Source: Crocodylus rhombifer (Eukaryota; Chordata; Crocodylia; Crocodylidae). From it: DNA of 64,000 bases. Under the pieces are notes generated by a model. The model was not told the DNA's origin, made no database searches, and was given only the letters and a program-made list of their open reading frames with translations. The position numbers and the translations under genes were made by a program. The stretch lies in assembly GCA_038503035.1 (NCBI GenBank), contig JAVSML010001166.1, positions 62,001-126,000 of the forward strand, in the 5' to 3' direction. Position 1 is the first letter of the stretch, and every line of letters begins with the position of its first letter. Shown here piece after piece: positions 38,901 through 49,455 of the stretch.

Positions 38901-41900
38901 GAGCAGCCCCTGCCTATGCCTGGAAGCAGGAACAGTCCTGCTGCTGAGTCTGGACTGCAAATCCCAGAGACCTCAGGGGACAGCAGGAAGAGGAAGTGAA
39001 TGCACAGCCCATGCTGGCTACCAGACAGCTGTGCTCTAGTGCCTGCCTGCATCTCCCCCTCCCCCCCCCCCCCCCCCCCCAGCTGCTGGTCCAAGCCACT
39101 GTAGGCATGTGACTGCATTTTCTGAATCAAAAGTAAATGTGTGTCCAGTTGTTTCTCAGTTTAAGCTCTGCAGCTTAGAGTAACCTGCAAAGACTGAATC
39201 AATTCGGCCTCAGGCTTTTTGACTCTGTACTTAGCCTTAGAAAGACTCCTAGATGTAACTCTGTGGAACACAATGGAAAAAAAAATCTTATGATGGAAAA
39301 CTTTATTTTTTTTCTTAACATGTGCTAATGCATCATTTTTTGGTGTAATTCCCATGAAACTTGTTGTAAAAGAGCCAGGATAAAATAAAAATGTATGTAA
39401 AATATAAATATGTACCTAAATACATTTTCATTGTTATTTTCTGCTTCTGCAGTAATACACTAAAAATTAAATCTCAAATGTCATTTCTGGGAAGTTTCAT
39501 TTCCTTGAGTCTATTCTCTGGATCAAAATACTAGTCTAGGTTATTATTTGAAGTTTTGTTTCTTTTTCACATTCTTTGTTGTACGTAATTTAACAGTAGA
39601 TAACGTTTTAAATTTCAAACAGTTTCTTAGTCATTGTTATTTATTAGGACAGGTAGAACAAAAGCAAGAACACTATCTTTCCCTCCCACCCCATACCTCC
39701 CCCTCTGTCCCCCAGTTCTACATTTTGGGAAAGCAGCTTTTTCCTCAACTATGATGATATTCTAAAATAATAATTTTGATGTTTCTGTAAAGGTTATGAT
39801 ATGATTATAGTCTAAGTGTCAGGAACCCTATTAAAGGTCAACCTTGAGGAGCAGTCACAGAATCATAGACAAGTAGGTTTAGAAGGTCATCTAGTCAAAC
39901 CCCTTGCTCAAGGCAGGGTCATCCCTATTTAAGCCATACTATAGCATTATTTGTCTGACTGTTCTTAAAACTGTATGAGCAAGCCTCAGCCATAACTACT
40001 AGGTAACATGCTTGAAAATATCAACAACACCTAAGCTGCCACAGGCAAAGCTGGAAGACAGGGGCACTGGCAATGTCCTGTTACTATTTTTATGATTTTG
40101 TTTGGGGGGGGAAATTGTTTGCAAAGGGAAACAATTGCTGACTTTTAATTAGTACAATATAGTATATTTTTATATTTAATAACAAGAATGGGTTTTGGTA
40201 AAAATTATCTTAGCCTTAGTAGCTAGTATGTTATTTAATAAAAGTTAAATTAGAAAATTGAATATTACTATTTAAATATTACTGGTGGCTCTGTTTGAGT
40301 TAAAATGAATGAAAGTCTAGTCTTCAATTTACTCTTATGCCACTGCTCTACCTTTTTTTCTTTTTATAACTTTGCTTTTTCATTTTCTTCTGCATCTGCT
40401 TAAGTGGTATTCTTTTGCTGTATTTCATTGTTTGAAAAAAATAAACCTTTTTGTTAAGCCTTTTCAAAAAGCAGTATACTTTTCACAATTTTTTAAAAAC
40501 AATACAGCTACATAGTGTAAAGTATGATTATATGGAAGACTAGAATCTGACTACTGAAGATTGCTTACTTGCGTAATTGACCTAGGATCTCCAATGTTTG
40601 ACATAGGATTTACAATATAAGGAATCTTGAATTATGATTAATTACTTTTTACTTTCTAAAATTTAGTTAGAAAGGTTTACTTTTTGAAATTCAATATTTT
40701 TAACGGTAGAGTGATGTCATTCAAAACAGACATGTGAAAAAATTGAGGAACGTTTTGATTTTTGTATAAATTCCAAAGCAAATCGAAGGTTAAAAATGGC
40801 TTTGAGCCTACCATACAGCCTTCATGAAACAAAATTAACCTTTTCTTTTTTTTTTTTCTTCTTTAGCCAGCATTCTGCAAGCCATGTCTCTCCTGATTTG
40901 TGCTGAGATGTACCAGGTATCACGACTCCAGCATATTTGTGAGCTGTACATCATCACACAACTGCAGAGTATGCCTACTAGGGAATTGGCTTCTACAAGT
41001 CTGAGTGTCGTTGGGTTGCTCAGAAAAGCCAAGGTACATATTGTCTGTATATGAATATAGAATATTTAATGACAGCGTGCTGCTGGTATAATGTATAAGG
41101 AATAATGTATTTTAAAAATACTGTGATTTTGTTTTATAGGGTAGGGCAGTATCTTGATCAGAGATTCCTGATAGCACAGGAATAGACAAAGTGCAGCCAA
41201 ACTTAGAGTGCCCCCACCTCCAGTTTGAAGCATGGGGATGCTGAATATATGCAACTTGGAGTCTGCTGGAGTGCGCTAATTAGCAGGCTCTAGCAGACTC
41301 AATTCATTGAGTCGGTTCTGATGCATGCTAACTAGCATGCTTTGGAGGAGACATCCGGCACATTTATAGGCTCCCTCAGGTTAGTATCTTCCTCTGCAGA
41401 AGTAGATTCAAGCCTATATTTCCTGCCTTCTAGCTTGTGCTACCCAGGTGTAGCACACTCTCTATCCTTTCTGTTGATACTATATGACGATGGGAAAAAA
41501 AAATCAAGATTGATTGAACCTAAAAGAGGACACGCTAGTTGCCATGACCTTACTAGTCCTGTAGGTAAGGTGCTTACATGGCACAGGGAAACATGGTTTC
41601 CATCCATGTTTATATGCTTCTTGGAGTGCTTATATATTTATATAATGCATGTTTGTTTATATATAATTTCATAGTTAGTAGGGTCGGAAGGGTCCTGAGC
41701 AGATCATCAAGTCTGACCCCCTGCCATGGGCAGGAAAGAATTCCTGGGGTCAGACAGCCCCGGCAAGGTGTCTGTCTAGCCTCCTCTTAAAGACTCCCAA
41801 GGTAGGAGCGAACACCACTTCCCTTGGAAGTTGGTTCCAGATCCTAGCCACCCTGACTACGAAGTAGTGCCTCCTGATATCCAGCCTGAATCTGCTCTCT

Positions 41901-44900
41901 GTCAGCTTATGACTGTTGTTCCTTCTTACTCCCGATAGTGTTTGGAGAACAGGAACTCTCCCATTGCCTGCTGGTCTCCCTTGGGCAGTTTATAGACAGC
42001 TACTAGATCCCCTCTCGGCCTCCTTGTGGAGGCTGAACAGGTTCAGATCCTGTAGCCTATCCTTATAGGACCTGCCCTCCTGCCCCCTGATCATGCCAGT
42101 GACCCTCCTCTGGACCCTCTCCATGTTGTCCACATCCCTCCTGATGTGTGGCACCCAGAACTGGATGCAGTACTCCAACTGTAGCCTGACCAATGTCGCA
42201 TAGAGTGGGGAGGATCACCTCCTCAAACCTGCTTGTGATGCATTTGTGGATGCACAACAAGGTCCAGTTAGCCTTTCTGACTGCATCCCCACATTGGCGG
42301 CCCATGATCATCTTTGAGTCAATAATGACTCCAAGACCCTTTTCTGCCTCTGTGGTGGTGAGAGGGGAGTTCCCCAGCCTGTAGGTATGCTGCTGGTTCT
42401 TCCTCCCCAGGTGCAGTACCTTGCACTTGTCAGTGTTGAAACCCATCCTATTCTCATCCACCCACCCCTGTAACCTGTCCAGATCTGGTTGCAGCTTGTC
42501 CCTCTGCCCTAGCATGCCCACCTCCCCCCACATATTAGTGTCTTCTGTGAATTTGAACAGGGTACTATTCACCCTGTGACCGCTGGGCTTCAAATAGCCG
42601 TTCTCATGCAACTTTCACTCTGGTGGTAAACGTAAGGTGTCTTACAGACTCGTGTCGTTGACCGAGCAGGTGTCTCGCCCTCGAGTCGCCTCTCCCGTTC
42701 TCGCTTGCCACGACTTGTCGTTCCTCTGTAGACAGGATTGCTCATCGGGTGTGCTCGGTGGTCCGTGGTACACCCGGCGGTCATTCACAGGGCTCCACCA
42801 CCCTTACACTCTGGCCCCATGCCCCCTCAGGTGAGTTGTCCCTCCATCTGCCTCGTCCTCTCTGGTGGGATCGCGCCTTGTGGCTTGACGTCTGGATGCT
42901 CGTTGCCTATGGCCAAGTTTGCCCGTATGGGCCCACCCTCTTGGCCTCCCTTGCTTCCGCCCCTTCTTTTGGAGAAACACAAAAAACCTTCCGAGGCTTC
43001 TCCTTGGCTCCGTTCCTTGGGGATACCCCCGTACTTTCTACTCTCCCCCCTCATGCGATGCAACCAAACAAGACACGTTAACAAAACACAAAAATGATGA
43101 GCCACCTTCTGACGTGGCTATGCCCTGCCCCCGTATTATCCTTCCCCTTGCTGTAGCTTGGGGAATGCTTTACTCCTCGCCCATCACCTTCGAGATTCAT
43201 TCCCGTTCTCCCATCAGCCCAGCTGGGACCGGCAGCGGTACCCGCCTTGATTTGTAACCCCCTCGGGGCTCTCCTAGGGTTTTCTCTCTCTGGCGTGGCT
43301 TCCTTGCCAGTCGTCCCAGTATTCCCACCTGGGGTCTGCCTGGGCTCCAGGTGCAGCTCTGGCTCCGTCTCTGAGTCCGGAGTACCTATTGCTCCCTCGC
43401 TGGCCCGTGCGTGCTCCTGACGGGGCGCTCTGCCCCACGCTGCCTATGGTCTGCCCCTGGCTCATCGGGCTCTGCGGGTCCCATGGGAAGGATCTTCTTC
43501 TCTCCCTGAGGTGGCTGCAGCTCCCCTCTCTTGCTGCTGTCCTCCCTCCTCTCTGTGGCATCAGCTGCCATTTTTATTTCTGCTGGCCAGCATTTGAGGC
43601 TGATGTCACTGGCCAGCCTTAATTGAATAAAGAGGCAGCTAACGAGCTGCGCGGGCTCTTCCTTCCACCCCTGCTGTGCTGCGTCTCGTGCTGCTGGTAA
43701 GTAACCCTTGTTATTTCTTTCCCTGGGACACACCCCCTCGTCCAAATTGCTGATGAAGATGTTGAACAGTATGGGCCAGAGGACCAAGCCCTGCAGAACC
43801 CCACTGCCCACATCCCTCCAGGTCAAAAAAGACCCGTCCAGCGCCACTCTCTGGGTGTGGCCCTCCAGCCAATTGGTGACCCATCTGACTGTGTAGGGAT
43901 CGACACCATAGTCACCTAATTTTTTTTAATGAGAATGGGTTGAGAGGCACTGTCAAAGACTCTTCTAAAGCCCAGAAAGACTACGTCCACCGTGACGCCT
44001 GCATCCAAGGATTTAGTGACCTGATCATAGAAGGCCACCAGGTTGGTCTGACAGGACCTGCCTCTGATGAACCCATGTTGCTTGTCCCTGAGCATACACT
44101 CCCCTGCTGGTCCCTTGCAGATGTGCTCCTGGATAATTTTCTCTAAGAGCTTCCCCAGGACTGAGGTAAGACTTAAGAGGCCTACAGTTTCCTGCATCTT
44201 CCCTCCTCCCTTTTTGAAAATGGGGACCACATTGGCTCTCTTTCAGTCCTCTGTCATCTCACCAGAGTGCCACGAGTGCTTGTAAAGCTGTGCCAGGGGA
44301 CCTGTAATGACCTCTGCTAATTCTCTCAGCGCTCTGGGGTGCAGATCGTCAGGACCTGCTGATTTGGATGTGTCCAGTCCCACCAGGAGGCCCCTGACTA
44401 GGTTCACTCTGCCCCTGGGCCTGGCTGCGCCTCCCCTGGGACCGTCGGGGATCATGATGTAGGGGGATGACCTGGTCCCTGCTCAGAAAAATGGAGGCAA
44501 AGAAGTTGTTAAATAAGTTAGCTTTGACATCTGGTGCAACCACCAGATTTCCTAGCATGTTCTGCAGAGGCCCTACGTTACCCAGAACCTTCTTTTTACC
44601 CCCTATGTATTTAAAAAAGGACTTGCTGTCCTTGATCCGGGTTGCTAGTCCCAGTTCCATCTTCACCTTACCCTTCCTAACAGCCTCCCTACAAACCCGA
44701 GCAACGGCTGTATAGTCCTCCCTGGTGATGGCCCCTCCCTTCCATTGGGTGTATGCCTCCTTTTTAGCCTTGAGACGTTCCTGGTTGCTTTTTGTTAGCC
44801 AAGGGGGCTTTTGAGCACTCTTGTTCCCTTTGACCCTTGTTGGGATTGCCACCCTTTGAGCTTGGAGGATCGTCTCCTTAAGAAATGATCACTCTTCTTG

Positions 44901-47900
44901 GACTCCCCTCCAGGACCTAAGTCTCTCCCCGACTAATCTCCTTACCTCATTGAAATTTGCCCTCCTGAAGTCCAGGGTTACTGTCTTGCTGCAGGCCTTT
45001 GCTGCCCTGCGCTGGATGGTGAATTCCAGTAGGCAATGATCACTGTCGCCCAGGTCGTTGCCTGTGGCCTGGACCAGGTCTAACAAGGCATTTCCCCTGG
45101 TGGGACTGTGCACCTCCTGGGTTAGATGGATTTCCTGTAAAATGGCTAGGAACCTACATGGGCTGTCAGACCTGGCTGATTGCTCTTCCCAGGAGATGTC
45201 CAGATAGTTTAGGTCCCCCCATGATGACCACATCCTCTGACCTAACTGCCTCTGCAAGCTGACCTGAGAATCCCCGGTCAAGTTCTTCCCTCTGGTTGGG
45301 TGGTCTGTAGTAGACCCCCGCTGTTAAGTCCCTTTCCCCCAACCCCCTTTTAATGTAACCCAGAGCACTTCAGTCTGCCCCTCCTCTGACCTGTTGCTTG
45401 TTGAGGATGTGAATTGCTTTTTGACATAGAGCGCCACGCCTCCACCTTCCCTCCCCATTCTATCCCTCCTGTACAGCCTATAGCCCTTTGATGTTCACTG
45501 CGCAGTCATGTGTTGGATCCCACCACATTTTGGTGAGCCACACTGTCTGGGTTTGCATTAGCTATCAGGAGGGCAAGTTCCTCCTGCTTGTTCCCCATAC
45601 TACAAGCATTGGTGTATAGGCATTTAAAGCCTCCTGAAGGTGAATGCCCCACCTCCCTAACCCCAGGACTCTTTGGGCCCCTGTCACTTACCTGGGCATA
45701 TTGTGTGCTCATCATCAGCCTATGCCTCTCCTTGCTGCTTTTCATTTGATAAGCTGTTTTTAAGACTGGTAATCATGTTTTGAGAGAGCTGTCACGCATG
45801 TATTTGATCTAGGATCAGTTTACTTGTGAATAAACTACTTGTAAGTAAATGCTCCCAGTTAGGCATTTACACATGCAGAGAAGTGGAAGCGGATTTGCTA
45901 CCAATGGCAGCAAACTGCTCCTGCTTCCTGGGGCCCTGCAATAGGCCCCTGCCACCACCAGGGGCAGCTCTAGGCTCCCAGTGGGTGCTTGCTCAGTGGC
46001 TGGCAGGGAGCACTGGGCCAAGAGACGGCTGTCCCCTGGCCCGGGCTGGGACATTACAGCCTGCCCCTAGGGTCTGCCTGTGACCAGGGCAGGGACTTTT
46101 GGCCCCGACTCCCTGATCAGGTGCAGGGCACTTAGAAAGAGCTTCAGGGAAGGGCCAGGTCCCAGACCCCCCACCCTCATGTGCTGGTGGGGCAGCTAGC
46201 TTGGTGCTAGCTGCACCACCAACAGATAGGGGCAAGGAGCTGGGACTTACTCCGTCCCTGCAGCTCTTTCCAAGCCCTATGCCTTGATCACCCAGTCAGG
46301 GCATGGGGCTGGAACCTGTCCTTCACCAGGACAGTCTCTAGCCCCTGCCATAGGTGGAGGGAGAAAATTATTTGGAGTGGGGGGCTGAGTGCGCGTGTGT
46401 GCCACCCCCAGCAGGTAAGTCTGGGGAGGAAGGGATGATGGGGAGGGGAAAGGGTCAGGGCAAGGGGAAGATTGAGGCCCCAGTGGTGAGGGAGTAGAGT
46501 AGGGGCTGGGGTGAGTGGGGCCCCAGCCAGGCCAGGTGGCAGAACAACCACAGCCCAGGCAGCTTGTTGAGTGGCGCAGGGGCTCCCGCAGCTGCACACG
46601 CCCATCTGCACATGGGGCAGAGGCAGCCACCACTATACCCTGCTGCCCTGAGAGCTGCATGACGCCATGTGCATCCCACTGTGGAGTGGGCAGGGGACAC
46701 ACAGCGCAGCCCAGCAGCAGCAGGCATATGGTGCTGCTCTGGTCCCAGGGCAGCTGCAGCAGGGAGCAAAGCACAGTGCGCAGCAGCAGCCGCTGCCTCT
46801 GCCCTGCGTACAGTTGCGGGTCCCCACTGGAGCACACAGAGTGGCGGGTGCCCCCCTCTGCACCGCTGGATGAGTTGCCCGGGCTCTGACCATCCCACCA
46901 CCCGGCTCGGCTGGGGAACCAGTAATCCCTATGCTGGGCTGTGACCCTGGATGTGCACGTGTCCTTCACCACCCCTTCTGCAGCTGTCCAGAGCCTGAGG
47001 CCAGGCTGCCTTGCAGCCCTACCTGCTGTCCTGCATTTGGGAGGCTGAGCCCCCTTAGCCCGGGTCTTCTGCCACTTACAGGCCCCACCCTGCACATGGG
47101 ACGGAGGCTGGGAAACCTGTTCCCCACTCAGTTCTGTGAGGGCAGAGCTGGGTGGGGAACAGGCTGGGGAGCTTGTTTCCTTACTCAGCTCCATGAGCAA
47201 GGAAACAAGCTCCCCAGCCTATTCCTGACCTAGCTCTGTGCTCACAGAGTTGGGCAGGGAACAGGCTCCCCAGCCGCCACCAGAAGGCAGCTCCCAACGC
47301 TGGGCTCAGGCTGAGAGATGAGGATCTCCCAGCCCTTGCTTCCTGATCACAATCTCAGAGAGGGGGCTTGGAGCTCCCTGCTGCCGGGGCAGAGGGACAT
47401 AGCTTCCACCCTAGCAGCAGGCAGCTCCTGGGGGCAGGGAGTAATCTCCTACCCCACGGTGGATGGCTGACCGGGAGCAGATCTGCTCCTGGTTAGTCGT
47501 CTACAGGAGTGCTACTGCACCATTACTAATTGAAAGTAAATTTGCTACTTGCATTTGCAGGTAAACAAATTTACTTGCAATTAGCGAGGTTTACTGCATA
47601 GTAAGCATGTGCAGGTGTAGACACACGTGCTTACTTTGCAGTAAATTATGCTACTGTGCAGTTAACATCTCATGTAGATGTACCCACAGAGTATGCAATG
47701 GTACTAAGATTTTTATATATTATAGTCACGAACAGTGTTGCAGTGTTCTGTTTCTTTTTTTGTTTGTAGTTTCACAACTCTGACTGCCTTTCAACTTGGC
47801 TACTTCATTTCATTGCCACTAACTACCTCATCTTCAGTCAAAAGCCTGAATTCCAAGATCTTTCAGGTAATTTATCAATTGCTACCTTTAAAAAATATAT

Positions 47901-49417
47901 TTTCTATTATTTTAGGACTGAAGATAAAATGCTAAGTAGTGTTACTTTTGAGTGCCTAGCAGGGTAAATAAGACTTTTGGGGGATAAATGGTTGAGTCTC
48001 ATTTTATACATTGCTAAGCAAAATAACAAGATACTTCCAAGGACCAATAGTAACCAAATACAGGTTTCCCTTGAGTTATGCGGTAGATGCGTTCTCGCAA
48101 AACTGTGGATAAATTGGAGTTGCATAAAGGGACCCCAGTTTATAACGTAACAAACAGGAATATGTTCTAACAGCAGTGAGAGAGGGAGTAAGGCTGGGGC
48201 TAGGGAAGGGGCTGCAAGCAGGTGGTGTTGACCACTCCTGGGGCTGCAGTAGGGGCGGCACTGGGAGCTTCCTGGTGCTCAGGGCAGGCGGCAACCTGCT
48301 CTCATCCTCCTGCAGGCTGGGGCCACTGGTGGCACCGGGCTCTTCCCAGCACTTAGGGCGGGCTGCAGTGATGGATGGGGGGCTGTTGCCACCCCAAAAT
48401 TCACTGTAGCTCCCCCCACCCCCCCAACCTGCCCTCCCAGCACTGCCACTGAGTGCCTGGAAGAGCCTGGTACTACTGCCGGCCCCAGCCTGCAGGAGGA
48501 TGAGAGCGGGTTGCCGCCTGCCCCAAGCACCATGAAGAGCCCAGTGCTGCCCCTCCTGCAGCGGCCAACACCACCTGCTTGCAGCCGCTGGGCTGCACCA
48601 CACTCCTTCCCTTCCCCTACAGATTTACCTCGCCGCGCCCCATGCCTCTGCTTCTCCCCACTCACCCCAGCCCCTGCCGCAGCGGCCCTGGAAGCAGCCA
48701 ACATCACCTGTCTGCACCACAGCATGCCGCAGCCCAGGGGCTGAAGTGAGTGGGGACAAATAGAGCCCCAGAGCTGATCACATAAGAGTGAATTTACCTC
48801 GCATATAATGAATTTGGGGTATAAAAAGGGTCATCACATAAGAGCCAATTTGCATATCTAGAACCCATATAAATCAAAGGGAACCTGTAAGTTATTTGGG
48901 AAAATGGAAGTAGAAAGGGATAAAGAGAAATATTTGTGCCTTAAAAAAAAGACTGATTTTAGCAGAAATCATCTGCCAAAGTCAGATCTCTTGAGATGCA
49001 TCTGTCCATTTTGCCTTAAGAGTAACGTAGAAGCCAACTGCTTGGAGTTCAGTATTAATGGGGGCTGTAGGATTGCAGAACCGCCCAGGACGCTGCTGTT
49101 TGTACTGGTGTTCCTGTCTGTAGAAAACTGACTTGAGTTTCCACTGCAGCAATTTGATCTGAAAAGGCTAGAAGATTGAGATAAAGCAGCATATATTGGC
49201 ACATAGCTCTTCCCCTGTTTATACTTTTAAAAATTAACTTTGGTAAACCTAGCACAATTAATTGCTAAAATAAATCAAATGGGTTTTTTTAATATTAAAT
49301 GTATTTTGCAATAAAACCTAGGCACAATGGACAGTTTCAGCCCTAAATTTTCATTTTTATTATGTGCTTATGTATCCCAAACTTTTAAACCAGTTTTCAT
49401 TATATCTTTCAGTTGTG

Positions 49418-49455
<38 letters not shown>

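Larger units (their letters stand above)
38011..40866 (+). other. Intron between window exons 7 and 8
   Basis: 2.9-kb intron with a palindrome-bearing repeat (38470-38650) continuing into a GC-rich stretch up to about 39080, a C20 run (39061-39080), and an antisense CR1 3' end (39855-40010). Confidence 0.8.
41668..45750 (-). mobile_element. Long antisense CR1 LINE with broken ORF2, split by a solo LTR
   Basis: Minus-strand CR1 running from endonuclease start ([20 protein letters not shown] at about 45690-45570) through endonuclease end ([12 protein letters not shown], about 45050), linker ([17 protein letters not shown], about 44800) and reverse transcriptase ([18 protein letters not shown], about 44360; [10 protein letters not shown], about 43740; [11 protein letters not shown], about 42420) to the 3' end at 41668. 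There are several frame breaks. The first catalytic Asp region reads FLGFRRVFD, with Gly in place of the usual Asp, and the second reads FTEDTN where FADDTK is usual. The solo LTR at 42575-43730 interrupts it. ORF1 is not visible, so the copy is 5'-truncated and dead. Confidence 0.93.
41034..47769 (+). other. Intron between window exons 8 and 9, mostly mobile DNA
   Basis: 6.7-kb intron. It contains a cluster of three short palindromes (41259-41340), the antisense CR1 (41668-45750) with its solo LTR insertion (42575-43730), and a GC-rich insert (about 45780-47690) that includes the 76-bp-arm palindrome and ends in a GTCTACA-type terminus near 47685. Confidence 0.85.

Noticed and set aside
42637..43622. 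Several frames of about 65-150 codons on both strands
   Set aside because: They lie within the solo LTR, which has no internal coding region. The only real coding similarity nearby is the flanking CR1.
46277..47200. Longest open frame in the window (307 codons, minus strand)
   Set aside because: It lies in a GC-rich repeat insert, is rich in Ser, Pro, Cys and Ala without any domain, overlaps other long chance frames, and crosses the palindrome. Low stop density from GC content explains it.
48076..48744. Frames of 148-175 codons on the minus strand
   Set aside because: They are inside the Tigger-like element at 48061-48887, which has only non-coding GC-rich filling.
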